64,000 bases of DNA from JAYPHU01 sp038127535 (GCA_038127535.1 JAYPHU010000017.1:18180-82179); one strand, 5' to 3'. Counted from the first letter of the stretch, positions 1-9,058 are shown. Notes: generated from the sequence alone by a model not told the origin. Translations and numbers: made by a program.

Positions 1-960
1 GACGCCTGGGACCGGCCCAATGGTTTGAAGATTTCAAGAGTGCGCGTGCCTCTGGGTGTGATCGGCGTGATCTATGAATCCCGGCCCAATGTGACCGCGG
101 ACGCCGGCGGGTTGTGTCTGAAATCCGGCAATGCCTCGATCCTGCGCGGCGGGTCTGAGAGCTATCATTCCTCCAGCGCGATCCTGCAGTCCATGCAGGA
201 CGGGCTGCGTCAGGCTAACCTGCCCGAAGCCGCCATCCAGATGGTGCCGACCACCGACCGGGCGGCCGTCGGCGAGATGCTGACCATGATCGACCATATC
301 GACGTGATCGTGCCCCGGGGCGGCAAACCGCTCATTGAGCGGGTGCAGAAGGAAGCCAAGGTGCCCGTCTTCGCCCACCTGCAAGGCATCTGCCACACCT
401 ACGTGGACGGCGCGGCCGACCCCGACATGGCGCGGGACATCGTGCTCAATGCAAAGATGCGACGGACTAGCATTTGCGGCGCGACGGAAACCCTGTTGAT
501 CGATAAGGAGGCGGTGACGACCCACCTACCCCGCATTCTGGATGCCCTCACTGAAGCCGGGTGCGAGATACGCGGCGATGAGACGATTCAAAAGGCCGAC
601 GGAAGGGTTAAGCCGGCGGACGAAGTGGATTGGGATACGGAGTATCTCGACTCCATCATCGCCGTGAAACAGGTGAACGGCGTGCAGGACGCGGTAGATC
701 ATGTGAACCAGCACGGCACCGAGCACACGGACGCCATTGTTACCAGCGACGCCGCCACCGCAGAAGCGTTCCTCAACGGGGTCAACAGCGCCATCGCCAT
801 GCACAACGCCTCGACCCAGTTTGCAGACGGCGGCGAATTCGGCATGGGCGCGGAGATCGGCATCGCCACTGGCAAACTGCATGCCCGCGGACCTGTCGGC
901 GTGGAACAACTCACCACGTTTAAGTATGTGGTGCGCGGCGACGGCCAAGTCCGCCCTTAA
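1..960 (+). CDS. proA: Gamma-glutamyl phosphate reductase, 5' end cut by window
   Basis: ProA reduces gamma-glutamyl phosphate to glutamate-5-semialdehyde with NADPH, the second step of proline synthesis in the cytosol. The frame is open from base 1 (DAWDRPNGL, then VPLGVIGVIYESRPN), so the true start lies upstream. About 319 residues are visible of roughly 420 usual, so about 100 N-terminal residues are missing. The aldehyde-dehydrogenase-fold catalytic cysteine is in RRTSICGATE. The C-terminal end (GPVGVEQLTTFKYVVRGDG) is typical of the family. It opens a dense plus-strand cluster and is followed 27 bases later by nadD, a common alphaproteobacterial order. Family identification is secure. 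Confidence 0.97.
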   Translation, partial: DAWDRPNGLKISRVRVPLGVIGVIYESRPNVTADAGGLCLKSGNASILRGGSESYHSSSAILQSMQDGLRQANLPEAAIQMVPTTDRAAVGEMLTMIDHIDVIVPRGGKPLIERVQKEAKVPVFAHLQGICHTYVDGAADPDMARDIVLNAKMRRTSICGATETLLIDKEAVTTHLPRILDALTEAGCEIRGDETIQKADGRVKPADEVDWDTEYLDSIIAVKQVNGVQDAVDHVNQHGTEHTDAIVTSDAATAEAFLNGVNSAIAMHNASTQFADGGEFGMGAEIGIATGKLHARGPVGVEQLTTFKYVVRGDGQVRP

Positions 961-987
961 GCCGTTCCGGCGCGATTGGACCCGCAC

Positions 988-1581
988 GTGTCAGACAGAA
1001 AACGCATTGGTCTTTTGGGCGGCTCCTTCAATCCGGCCCACCGGGGGCATCTTCACATCAGTGAAGCGGCGCTCAAGCGCTTGAACCTGGATGAGGTCTG
1101 GTGGCTTGTCTCACCGCAGAACCCGCTGAAAAGAACTGATGACATGGCGGACATGGATGATCGAATCGCCGCCGCAAAAAAGTATACGTCGAACCCGGAT
1201 ATCATCATTAGCGATTTAGAGCGGGAGTTGGGAACCATCTACACCATCGACACGCTGGTCGCCCTAAAGCATAAATTCCCCGGTCACCGCTTTGTTTGGC
1301 TGATGGGGGCTGACAATATGCGCCAGATTCCCAAGTGGAAAGACTGGCGGCGGATATTTCGGCTTGTCCCCATTGCGATTTTTCCCAGACCTTCTTATTC
1401 TACACGGGCACTGGCCGGTAAGGCGGCGCGGCGGTTTGCCAAGCACCGCATCCGGGAAACAAGGGCGTCGCGGCTTGCGAGCATGCGTCCTCCCGCATGG
1501 GTCTATCTACATACCGAACCCGACACCACATCGGCCACGCGCATCAGGGCGAGACAGGCCCTGCACAAAGGTAGCGAGTAA
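988..1581 (+). CDS. nadD: Nicotinate-nucleotide adenylyltransferase
   Basis: NadD transfers AMP from ATP to nicotinate mononucleotide, giving deamido-NAD in NAD synthesis. The nucleotidyltransferase motif GGSFNPAHRGH is at the N-terminus, and the late S-A-T-R-I-R motif (TSATRIRARQAL) that binds ATP phosphates is near the C-terminus. The start chosen is GTG at 988 (MSDRKRIGLLGG), 7 bases after a weak GGA. A TTG at 976 in frame would add four residues. The length of about 197 residues is normal. It lies between proA and rsfS and is probably cotranscribed with them. Confidence 0.95.
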   Translation: MSDRKRIGLLGGSFNPAHRGHLHISEAALKRLNLDEVWWLVSPQNPLKRTDDMADMDDRIAAAKKYTSNPDIIISDLERELGTIYTIDTLVALKHKFPGHRFVWLMGADNMRQIPKWKDWRRIFRLVPIAIFPRPSYSTRALAGKAARRFAKHRIRETRASRLASMRPPAWVYLHTEPDTTSATRIRARQALHKGSE

Positions 1582-1583
1582 GC

Positions 1584-1994
1584 TTGAGCATTTTGGAACT
1601 TCGATCAAAGGAGAGAGAGACCATAGCTAAGCGTAAATCGACACCACCGGGCGCCGATGGCTTAAAGGACCTGGTCACAGTGTCGCTTGATGACGACAAG
1701 GCGCAGAACGTCACCGTCATCGACCTGAAAGGCAAAACAAGCTTCGCCGACTATATGGTGATCGCAACCGGCACCTCGCAGCGTCAGGTTGTGACCATGG
1801 CAGAGCATCTTCGCGAAAAGATGAAATCCAACGGTCTGAAAACCGTACCTGTTGAAGGCGCGGATCAGGGCGACTGGGTCTTGATCGACGGCGGCGACGT
1901 CATCGTCCATCTTTTCCGCCCGGAGGTCCGGGAGTTCTACGACCTGGAGAAAATCTGGGGCGAACCCGGACAGCAGCCGGGAGCGGCCGCCTAA
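1584..1994 (+). CDS. rsfS: Ribosomal silencing factor RsfS (Iojap/DUF143)
   Basis: RsfS binds ribosomal protein L14 and blocks joining of the 30S and 50S subunits when nutrients run low. The conserved core is visible (TSFADYMVIATGTSQRQV, then GDWVLIDGGDVIVHLF and REFYDLEKIWG). The frame opens with TTG at 1584, two bases after the nadD stop. The strongest Shine-Dalgarno-like sequence, AAAGGAGAGAGAG at 1607-1619, lies inside this frame just before an in-frame ATA at 1623, and no ATG is available before the conserved core. The start is therefore uncertain: TTG 1584, or a non-canonical ATA. Confidence 0.93.
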   Translation: MSILELRSKERETIAKRKSTPPGADGLKDLVTVSLDDDKAQNVTVIDLKGKTSFADYMVIATGTSQRQVVTMAEHLREKMKSNGLKTVPVEGADQGDWVLIDGGDVIVHLFRPEVREFYDLEKIWGEPGQQPGAAA

Positions 1995-2035
1995 GCCCCG
2001 GCCGGAAAGCGCCGGCCTGACGTGGCGGCAGAGAG

Positions 2036-2491
2036 ATGAACCTCACCATTGCCGCAGTCGGACGATTGAAATCGGGTCCGGAGAGAGATCTCTGGGACCA
2101 ATACGCCACACGTCTCTCGTGGAACCTCACCCTCCGCGAAGTGGAAGAACGCAAACCCCTCAAAGGCAAAGAACTGATGGAAAGGGAGGCCGAGCTGTTG
2201 CTGCAGGCCGTGCCCGACGGCGCGCATCTGGTGGCGGTCGACCGCGCCGGTAAATCCATTTCGTCGGAAGACCTGGCCAGCCGATTCGCCGATTGGATGA
2301 CGACCGGCCCGCAGGAAATCGCGTTCGTGATCGGCGGCGCGGACGGGCTTCATCAGTCAGTGCTGGCCAGGGCGGACAGCAAGCTGTCGATGGGGGCGTT
2401 GACCTGGCCCCACATGCTGGCGCGCTGCATGCTGTTGGAGCAGGTTTTCCGCGCCCAGTGCATCTTGACGAACCACCCTTATCATCGCTAA
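2036..2491 (+). CDS. rlmH: 23S rRNA pseudouridine(1915) N3-methyltransferase
   Basis: RlmH is a SPOUT-class enzyme that methylates pseudouridine 1915 in helix 69 of 23S rRNA using S-adenosylmethionine. The 151-residue length matches the family. The trefoil-knot motif EIAFVIGGADGLHQSVL and the terminal HPYHR are present. The ATG at 2036 follows GGCAGAGAG. It sits 41 bases after rsfS, the usual neighbour in bacteria, so the pair links ribosome silencing and late ribosome modification. Confidence 0.97.
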   Translation: MNLTIAAVGRLKSGPERDLWDQYATRLSWNLTLREVEERKPLKGKELMEREAELLLQAVPDGAHLVAVDRAGKSISSEDLASRFADWMTTGPQEIAFVIGGADGLHQSVLARADSKLSMGALTWPHMLARCMLLEQVFRAQCILTNHPYHR

Positions 2492-2582
2492 CCAGTCGGC
2501 GGCCGGAACGGCCCTTACATCCGTTGTGCCCCACTCTTAATCCATCGTGCGTCTTAGCGCGCAAACGTTTATAATTGAGCTC

Positions 2583-4163
2583 ATGCCAGACACTCAGACA
2601 AACGAACGCCCAACCACCAAACCCCGCCCCGTCGTGCTTTGCATTCTCGACGGCTGGGGAGAGCGGGACGGCGGCGAAGACAACGCCATCCACCATGCGT
2701 CCAAACCCAACCTTGACCGTATGTATGAGACCTATCCCCATGCGTCTTTGGAGGCCTCGGCCCTGGATGTGGGCTTGCCCGCCGGGCAGATGGGCAACTC
2801 CGAAGTCGGCCATATGAACTTGGGCGCGGGCCGGGTGGTCATGCAGGACCTGCCCCGCATCGACGCAGCGGTCGAAGACGGCTCCATCGCCGATGTGCCG
2901 GCGCTTCAAGACCTGATCGCGAAACTGAAGGCCAGCGGCGGTGTGTGCCATATGATGGGCCTGGTGTCGCCGGGCGGCGTACACTCTCATCAGGATCATC
3001 TGATCGCGCTCGCCAAGATCGTGGATGAGGCCGGGATAGCCGTCCGCCTGCACGCTTATTTGGATGGACGCGACACCCCGCCCTCCAGCGCCGAGGACTA
3101 TTTAGAACAGGTTTTGGAAGCCAGCAAAGGGCTCAATAATTTTGCCGTCGCCACGGTGAGCGGGCGCTACTACTCCATGGACAGGGACAAGAACTGGGAC
3201 CGGGTGGAAAAAGCCTACCGCGCGGTGGCGGAAGGAACCGGCGAAGCGGCCGATGACGCCCTCAGCGCCATTACCAACAGCTACGCCAACAACGTGACCG
3301 ACGAATTTGTCTTGCCGACCGTCGTCGGTGAGTACATAGGCATGAAAGACGGCGATGGGCTGTTAATGTTTAACTTCCGCGCCGATCGGGCCCGGGAGAT
3401 TCTCACCACTTTGGTCGATCCGGCGTTTGACGGCTTTGCCCGCGGCAAAACGATGACCTTTGCCGCCAAGGTCGGCCTGACCGAATATTCGACCGAGTTG
3501 AACGCGTTCCTGGAGACCATGTTCCCGCAACAGCAGCTGGAGCATATCCTGGGGGAGATCGTTTCCGAAGCCGGTCTGACCCAGCTCCGCATTGCCGAGA
3601 CCGAAAAATACTCCCATGTGACCTTCTTTTTTAACGGCGGCCAAGAACAAGTCTTTGCCGGCGAGGAACGCATCCTGGTGCCGTCGCCCAAGATAGCGAC
3701 ATACGATTTGCAGCCGGAAATGTCCGCGCCTGAAGTCACCGACAAGCTGGTCGAGGCCATCCGCTCGGAAAAATTCGACCTCATCGTGGTGAACTACGCC
3801 AACGGCGATATGGTGGGGCATACGGGCGACTTCGACGCGGCCAAGAAAGCCGCCGAAACTGTCGACACTTGCTTGGGACGGCTGGAAGAAGCATTGGTCG
3901 CCGCCGGCGGCGCCATGCTGATCACGGCCGATCACGGCAATGCGGAGAAGATGTCCGACGCCGATACAGGCCAGCCCCATACGGCGCATACACTGTCTTT
4001 GGTGCCGGCCATCCTGGTGAACCCGCCGGATAACGTGCAAAGCATCAGCGACGGTGTGCTGGCCGACGTCGCGCCGACGCTGTTAGCCATGTTGCAGCTC
4101 CCCCAGCCCGGCGCCATGACCGGCCGGTCATTGATCACCCTCCCCGCCGATGCCGCCGCCTGA
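2583..4163 (+). CDS. gpmI: 2,3-bisphosphoglycerate-independent phosphoglycerate mutase
   Basis: This glycolytic enzyme interconverts 3- and 2-phosphoglycerate through a phosphoserine intermediate and two Mn ions. It belongs to the alkaline phosphatase superfamily. The N-terminal VVLCILDGWG, the catalytic serine in GNSEVGHMNLGAGR, the GGVHSHQDHL histidines, and the metal ligands in YANGDMVGHTG and ITADHGNAE are all present. The 526 residues from ATG 2583 are close to the usual length. An upstream CTG/TTG-type extension to 2547 in frame lacks family similarity and was not used. The 3' end overlaps the next gene by 14 bases, which suggests translational coupling. Confidence 0.97.
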   Translation: MPDTQTNERPTTKPRPVVLCILDGWGERDGGEDNAIHHASKPNLDRMYETYPHASLEASALDVGLPAGQMGNSEVGHMNLGAGRVVMQDLPRIDAAVEDGSIADVPALQDLIAKLKASGGVCHMMGLVSPGGVHSHQDHLIALAKIVDEAGIAVRLHAYLDGRDTPPSSAEDYLEQVLEASKGLNNFAVATVSGRYYSMDRDKNWDRVEKAYRAVAEGTGEAADDALSAITNSYANNVTDEFVLPTVVGEYIGMKDGDGLLMFNFRADRAREILTTLVDPAFDGFARGKTMTFAAKVGLTEYSTELNAFLETMFPQQQLEHILGEIVSEAGLTQLRIAETEKYSHVTFFFNGGQEQVFAGEERILVPSPKIATYDLQPEMSAPEVTDKLVEAIRSEKFDLIVVNYANGDMVGHTGDFDAAKKAAETVDTCLGRLEEALVAAGGAMLITADHGNAEKMSDADTGQPHTAHTLSLVPAILVNPPDNVQSISDGVLADVAPTLLAMLQLPQPGAMTGRSLITLPADAAA

Positions 4164-5424
4164 TCGTCTGCGGCTCCCGTCAGTCATACTCGCCACGAGC
4201 CTTTTGCTTGCCCTGCCGCAGCCGGTTGCCGGTCAGAACGCACCCGACGATGTGGATGGTCGGCTCAAAAAGGTTGAAGAGGAACTAAAGACGGGTCAGC
4301 GCAAGGCGTTCGAGCTGGACGAAACCGCCAATATCCTGAAGCAGGAAATCACCGAGGTTCGAGAGGAGAAGGTACGGATCGCCGCCGCCATCCGGGCGCA
4401 GGAATCTTTGATCCTCCAGGCAGAGACGGACCTTCGCAAGCTCAACGCCAGCCACGCAAGCAAGATTGCAGAGTTCCGAAAACGCCGGGATCAATTCTCC
4501 AACGTGCTAATCGCGCTGCAGCGGTTGTCCCGCATGCCGCCGGAAGCGGTGGTCGCTTATCCCTCCACGCCGTCAAATCTTGTGCGCGCGGCCATTTTGT
4601 TGAAATCCACCGTCCCGCGGATTGAAGAGAAAGCCGCGCGACTTCGCGAAGATTTGAACGATCTGGAAGAAAGCCGCGGCTTGATTGAAGACCGGCGCAA
4701 AATTGTGGCGACCGCCGCCCGGGCGCTGATCTCCCGCCGTCAGGAACTGGACCGGATATTGGAACAAAAATCCCTGGTCCGAAAGCAGGCGCTTGCCGCC
4801 CGCCAGGTGGAAGCGGCGCGCATTGATAAGCTCTCGCGGGAGGCCAATGATCTCCGTGATCTCTTCGATCAACTGGAGACCGAACGCCGGGAAATCGCGG
4901 CCCAGGAGGAAAGAATCAAGCAATATCAATCCTCTAAAGAAGCCGCCCGGGCCATGCCCCGCCCTCTGATGCCGCGCGGCGCGCTGGCCTCAAAAGCGCC
5001 TTTCGAGACCCAACCGATCAGCGGCGCTCGCGGGCTTTTGACCTATCCGGCCATCGGCCCCGTGACCGGGCATTATGGCCAGCGCATCCGGCGCGGCGCC
5101 CGACGGAAGGGAATCGATATCGAAACCCGGCCCGGCGCACAGGTGGTGGCGCCGTATGATGGAAAGATTGTCTTCGCCGGGGACTTCCGGGGATACGGGC
5201 AACTCTTGATCATTGAACACGGCGAGGGATATCATAGCTTATTGGCGGGCATGTACCGCATTGATGGAAATGTGGGACAGTGGTTACTGTCCGGTGAACC
5301 GGTTGGTGTCATGGGATCACCCGACGCGGATAATCCAACCCTATATATGGAACTCCGAAAAAACGGGCGATCGATCGATCCCAATCCTTGGCTGGCTTCT
5401 CATAAAGGTAAAACAAACGGATGA
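4150..5424 (+). CDS. EnvC-like murein hydrolase activator, degenerate LytM domain
   Basis: The 424-residue exported protein has a signal peptide (SVILATSLLLALPQPVAG), a long coiled coil (about residues 35-260) and a C-terminal LytM/M23 domain (about 295-415). M23 enzymes need zinc ligands HxxxD and HxH. Here the first histidine position reads RRKGIDIE, and the last ligand strand reads LYMELR where LHFEIR is usual, so zinc is probably not bound. This matches the EnvC class, which activates amidases and does not cleave wall itself. It overlaps gpmI at its start and ctpA by 4 bases (ATGA) at its end. FtsEX, the known EnvC partner in E. coli, is encoded at 35.3-37.0 kb. Confidence 0.9.
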   Translation: MPPPDRLRLPSVILATSLLLALPQPVAGQNAPDDVDGRLKKVEEELKTGQRKAFELDETANILKQEITEVREEKVRIAAAIRAQESLILQAETDLRKLNASHASKIAEFRKRRDQFSNVLIALQRLSRMPPEAVVAYPSTPSNLVRAAILLKSTVPRIEEKAARLREDLNDLEESRGLIEDRRKIVATAARALISRRQELDRILEQKSLVRKQALAARQVEAARIDKLSREANDLRDLFDQLETERREIAAQEERIKQYQSSKEAARAMPRPLMPRGALASKAPFETQPISGARGLLTYPAIGPVTGHYGQRIRRGARRKGIDIETRPGAQVVAPYDGKIVFAGDFRGYGQLLIIEHGEGYHSLLAGMYRIDGNVGQWLLSGEPVGVMGSPDADNPTLYMELRKNGRSIDPNPWLASHKGKTNG

Positions 5425-6737
5425 AAAAAATAGCGATCATGGCGGTCATGGCCTTCGCACTGGCGTTCACCGCGGGCGTGCAGGCACAGGAAAAGAAAGC
5501 GACCAAAAACGAAGACTCCTATCGCCTGCTTGATTTGTTCGGCGACGTGTTCGAGCGGGTTCGCGCCGACTACGTTGAAGAGGTCACCGACAAGGAACTG
5601 ATCGAAGCGGCGATCTCCGGGATGCTGAGCTCGCTCGACCCCCACTCCCGCTTCCTCAATGCGGATGCCTACAAAGACATGCAGGTTCAGACCCGCGGCA
5701 AGTTCGGCGGCTTGGGCATCGAGGTTTCCATGGAAGGCGGATTCGTCAAAGTGGTCTCCCCCATCGACGACACGCCGGCCCATCGCGCAGGTATCCAGCC
5801 GGGCGATCTGATTACGCATTTAGACGGCAAACCGGTGCTGGGGCTGAACCTGTCCCAGGCCGTGGACCTGATGCGGGGTGAGGTGGGCACCGATATCAAG
5901 CTGACTATCCGCCGGGAAGGCACGGATCCGTTTGACGTCACCATCACCCGGGCGACTATCCCGATCCGCAGCGTCCGTTCCCGCACCATCGACAATGTGG
6001 GGTATGTGCGGATTTCCTCGTTCACCGCGAACACTGAATCCGGTCTGAAGAAAGCCATGTCGAACATCAAGAAAGAGCTAGGCGACAAGTTCGAAGGCGT
6101 GGTTCTTGATCTTCGCAACAATCCCGGCGGTCTGTTGGATCAGGCGATCGCTGTCTCGGACGCCTTCCTGGACCAAGGGGAAATCGTCTCCACCCGCACC
6201 CGGGAGAAAGGCGAACACCAGCGCTCCCAGGCCAAGAAAGGCGACCTGACCGGCGGCAAGCCGATGGTCGTCCTGGTCAACGGCGGTTCGGCCTCGGCGT
6301 CGGAAATTGTCGCCGGCGCGCTGCAGGATCATAAGCGGGCGATCGTTCTCGGCACCAAGACATTCGGCAAAGGCTCTGTCCAGACGATTATCCGGCTGGG
6401 CCGGGACGGCGCCATGCGGCTGACCACGGCGCTTTATTACACGCCGTCGGGCCGGTCCATTCAAAAGGTCGGGGTGCAGCCGGATATCATTGTGGAACAA
6501 TCGCGGGTCGAAGCCATTCAAAGCCGGCGGCGCAGCCGCGAATCTGATTTGCGCGGCGCCCTGCAAAACGGCAATGGCGGTTCGTCCAACTCAAACGCCG
6601 CGCCCAAAACGGGCGACGCGCCGAAATCCTCGGCACAGCAAACCCAGGCAGAGCGCGACAAGGCGGACTACCAGCTACAGCGCGCCTTGGATCTGTTGCA
6701 CGGTATAGACCTTTTTAACCAACGCCTGAAAGGATAA
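5421..6737 (+). CDS. ctpA: C-terminal processing peptidase, S41 family
   Basis: CtpA-type proteases act in the periplasm on protein C-termini and, in several bacteria, degrade cell-wall hydrolases. The sequence has a signal peptide (IAIMAVMAFALAFTAGVQAQ), a PDZ domain (about residues 85-165, with KFGGLGIEV and HRAGIQPGD) and the S41 catalytic region with serine in GGSASASEIV and lysine in TKTFGKGSVQ. A low-complexity Ser/Asn/Ala tail follows (about 375-410). The ATG overlaps the stop of the EnvC-like gene (ATGA at 5421). This coupling fits regulated turnover of wall enzymes, although the substrate cannot be read from the sequence. Confidence 0.96.
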   Translation: MKKIAIMAVMAFALAFTAGVQAQEKKATKNEDSYRLLDLFGDVFERVRADYVEEVTDKELIEAAISGMLSSLDPHSRFLNADAYKDMQVQTRGKFGGLGIEVSMEGGFVKVVSPIDDTPAHRAGIQPGDLITHLDGKPVLGLNLSQAVDLMRGEVGTDIKLTIRREGTDPFDVTITRATIPIRSVRSRTIDNVGYVRISSFTANTESGLKKAMSNIKKELGDKFEGVVLDLRNNPGGLLDQAIAVSDAFLDQGEIVSTRTREKGEHQRSQAKKGDLTGGKPMVVLVNGGSASASEIVAGALQDHKRAIVLGTKTFGKGSVQTIIRLGRDGAMRLTTALYYTPSGRSIQKVGVQPDIIVEQSRVEAIQSRRRSRESDLRGALQNGNGGSSNSNAAPKTGDAPKSSAQQTQAERDKADYQLQRALDLLHGIDLFNQRLKG

Positions 6738-6763
6738 GCCCGGGAAATAACCGGGACCACAGC

Positions 6764-8386
6764 ATGGCTGACGATGATGACGATCTCCTCTTTGGCGATG
6801 GAGAAGATGACGATGAGGAGATTGATCACGATGATGACGACGTCGAACTAGACGCCGCCGACGCGGATAACATCGGCGAGGATGCCGACCTTGACGATAT
6901 AGATAGCGACGATATCGACCTCGACGAGATGGATTTCGGCGAGGACGAGTTCGAGGAACAGCCGCCCCGGTCCAAAAAGAAAGTCGTGGTCCTGGCTCTC
7001 GCGGGCATCTTCCTGTTTGCGATGATCTCCGCCGGCGGCGCTCTGATGTTGCTGGGCGGCGGCGACGAGACCACCGATCAAGCAGGATTGGAAATTCCGG
7101 AAGGCGCGGTGGCGTCACTCGCCATCCCACCAAAGGGAAGAATGCGCTCTAGTGCGTCTCAGTTACGGGACAAAATGGCGCGCGGCGACGCCCCGCCACA
7201 GAAGATGCAGGCATCAAGACCTCGGCAGGGCCTGCAGCCGCCCGCGCCAGCATCTCAACAGGCATCGCAGCAATCCTCGGCCCCATCCGGCCGAAGCGGT
7301 GCACCCGCGCCCATCAATAGCCAATCACCGTCTCCAACGGGTAGCCCGCCCCAAACCGGCAGCGCGACAACCCCAGGCCCGGCAGCCGCAGCGGACACCA
7401 CTGCCTCAAGCGGCGGTTCAGGATCGGTAGCGCCTTCACCGGCCGCTGGTTCGACCCAAGTCGCGGGCGCACGGAACCTCGGGGGCGCGGGTATGATCGT
7501 GCCGGCGATCAAGGCGGCCGCCTATACGGGTATCCAACCGGCGGCAAAATCTCGGCCCTTAAGTGCGCCCAACCCCCGGCTGATCGAAACGGTGAATGGG
7601 CGCATTTTGCCCAAGATCGGCGACAATGGCCGGGAACCGCGGAAAGAATACGCCCACCGTTTCGGCGGCGATCCAGCATTGCCCCGCGTCGGCCTGATCA
7701 TCCGAGAACTGGGATTAAGCCGTAACGCCACCCTGGCCTCAATCAACAACACCTCGGCTTTGATCACCCTCTCCTTCACGCCCTATGCACGCGGGGTCGA
7801 AGAGTGGATGGGTCTAGCCCGCTCCAACGGGCACGAAGCGATTTTGGAACTACCCTTGGAAACCATCGATTTTCCGTCAACCGATCCAGGACCCTTTGCC
7901 CTGCTGACCGACGTCAGCCAAGAGGAGAACCTGGCCCGGCTCAACAAGCTTATGTCGACGTCCAAAGCCTATGTGGGGATGATCCAGTTCATGGGCTCAC
8001 GGTTCGCCAAATCGGAAGCTGCCTTTCGCCCTGTGCTCCAGAATTTGAAGAACCGGGGGCTGATATATGTGGATGACAGTCAGGTCTCCAACAGTCTGGC
8101 GCCCTCTATCGCCCAGCAAATTCAATTGGCCTATGCCAAGGTGGACCTGGCGATTGACGCCAACCCTTCGCAGAAAGCCGTACTGGCGGCCCTAAATCAG
8201 CTCGAACGGATCGCCCGAAAGAAGAAGTTCGCGCTCGGCACGGCAACGGCCTACCCGTCGGTGATCAAACAGATTTCCAGATGGACGCCGACCCTCAAGT
8301 CCAAAAAGATCGAACTGGCGCCGGTGAGCGCGATCGCGCAAGTGGCCGAACCGCCCAAACCCGAAGGGGCCGGGGGTCAGAACTAG
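6764..8386 (+). CDS. Divergent polysaccharide deacetylase family protein (DUF610/YibQ-like)
   Basis: This 540-residue protein has three parts. A strongly acidic Asp/Glu N-terminus (about residues 1-68) precedes one membrane segment (VVVLALAGIFLFAMISAGGALML), then a Pro/Ser/Gln/Ala-rich linker (about 105-240). The C-terminal deacetylase-like barrel (about 305-520) contains LPRVGLIIRELGLSR, TLSFTPYA, GHEAILELPLE and GLIYVDDSQV. In metal-binding relatives the first strand ends in Asp-Asp; here that position reads Arg-Glu, so catalysis is doubtful. It follows ctpA by 26 bases and sits in a wall-related cluster. Function is unknown. Confidence 0.85.
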   Translation: MADDDDDLLFGDGEDDDEEIDHDDDDVELDAADADNIGEDADLDDIDSDDIDLDEMDFGEDEFEEQPPRSKKKVVVLALAGIFLFAMISAGGALMLLGGGDETTDQAGLEIPEGAVASLAIPPKGRMRSSASQLRDKMARGDAPPQKMQASRPRQGLQPPAPASQQASQQSSAPSGRSGAPAPINSQSPSPTGSPPQTGSATTPGPAAAADTTASSGGSGSVAPSPAAGSTQVAGARNLGGAGMIVPAIKAAAYTGIQPAAKSRPLSAPNPRLIETVNGRILPKIGDNGREPRKEYAHRFGGDPALPRVGLIIRELGLSRNATLASINNTSALITLSFTPYARGVEEWMGLARSNGHEAILELPLETIDFPSTDPGPFALLTDVSQEENLARLNKLMSTSKAYVGMIQFMGSRFAKSEAAFRPVLQNLKNRGLIYVDDSQVSNSLAPSIAQQIQLAYAKVDLAIDANPSQKAVLAALNQLERIARKKKFALGTATAYPSVIKQISRWTPTLKSKKIELAPVSAIAQVAEPPKPEGAGGQN

Positions 8387-8404
8387 TCTTTTGTTCTCCA
8401 CACC

Positions 8405-8881
8405 ATGAACGATCTCCCCTATCGCCCGTGCGTCGGCATCGCCCTGTTTAACTCAAAAGGCGAGGTCTGGGTCGGCCAGCGCACTGATATGACGCAGCCG
8501 GCCTGGCAGATGCCCCAGGGCGGGATTGACGAGGGCGAGGATCCCGAGGCCGCCGCCTTTCGGGAACTGGAAGAGGAAATCGGCACCGCCAATGCAGAGG
8601 TTCTGGACGAAACCGAAGATTGGCTTGCGTATGACCTGCCGTCTAAACTGGTGGGCAAAGTCTGGAAGGGCCGCTATCGGGGCCAAAAACAGAAGTGGTT
8701 CGCCCTCCGCTTCCTGGGCGATGATTCGGAAATTGACCCTCAAGCCGTCGATCATCCCGAATTTAACGCATGGCGTTGGGCGCCCTTGGCCGATCTGCCG
8801 GACCTGGCCGTCTCGTTTAAGCGCGACATTTATGCGGCTGTTGCCCATGAATTCCGGGCGTTTTCGGACGCGGCTGACTAG
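8405..8881 (+). CDS. rppH: RNA pyrophosphohydrolase (Nudix)
   Basis: RppH removes pyrophosphate from 5'-triphosphorylated RNA, which starts RNase E-dependent decay. The Nudix box GGIDEGEDPEAAAFRELEEEIG fits Gx5Ex7REUxEExGU with all catalytic glutamates. The N-terminal PCVGIALFNSKGEVWVGQR and the WQMPQGG region are typical. At 158 residues it is normal length. It is the last gene of the plus-strand cluster, 18 bases after the deacetylase-like gene. Confidence 0.96.
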   Translation: MNDLPYRPCVGIALFNSKGEVWVGQRTDMTQPAWQMPQGGIDEGEDPEAAAFRELEEEIGTANAEVLDETEDWLAYDLPSKLVGKVWKGRYRGQKQKWFALRFLGDDSEIDPQAVDHPEFNAWRWAPLADLPDLAVSFKRDIYAAVAHEFRAFSDAAD

Positions 8882-9033
8882 CCGCCCCTTCGCGCCCTTC
8901 CCTATCGGCTTTGTGATGAAGGAACCACCTGGTAGCTGGAAAGACGGTTTGCCGGGAGAACGGTCATATGATAAGAATTTTTCTCCCAAGCAAATGTCTG
9001 GAGCCGGTGGATATCACCATTAAATATAAGGGT

Positions 9034-9058
9034 TTTTAGGCGGTTCAACCGTCTAAAA
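9034..9058. promoter_or_regulatory. Inverted repeat between rppH and korA
   Basis: TTTTAGGCGGTT and AACCGTCTAAAA form a near-perfect inverted repeat (one G-U pair in RNA) around a 1-3 base loop. It lies about 80 bases before korA in a 255-base intergenic stretch. No clear T-run follows, so it could be an operator or a weak terminator. No other feature is evident in that stretch beyond a loose GGGAGAA/TTCTCCC pair near 8960-8990. Confidence 0.35.

Noticed and set aside
34..987. Long minus-strand frames opposite proA
   Set aside because: They are shadows of the GC-rich proA codons and encode no recognisable protein. Similar antisense frames opposite korA, lysA, ftsE, nrdJ, moaB and ispE were dropped for the same reason.
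8940..8992. GGGAGAA/TTCTCCC pair after rppH as terminator
   Set aside because: The loop is about 20 bases and no T-run follows, so support is too weak.
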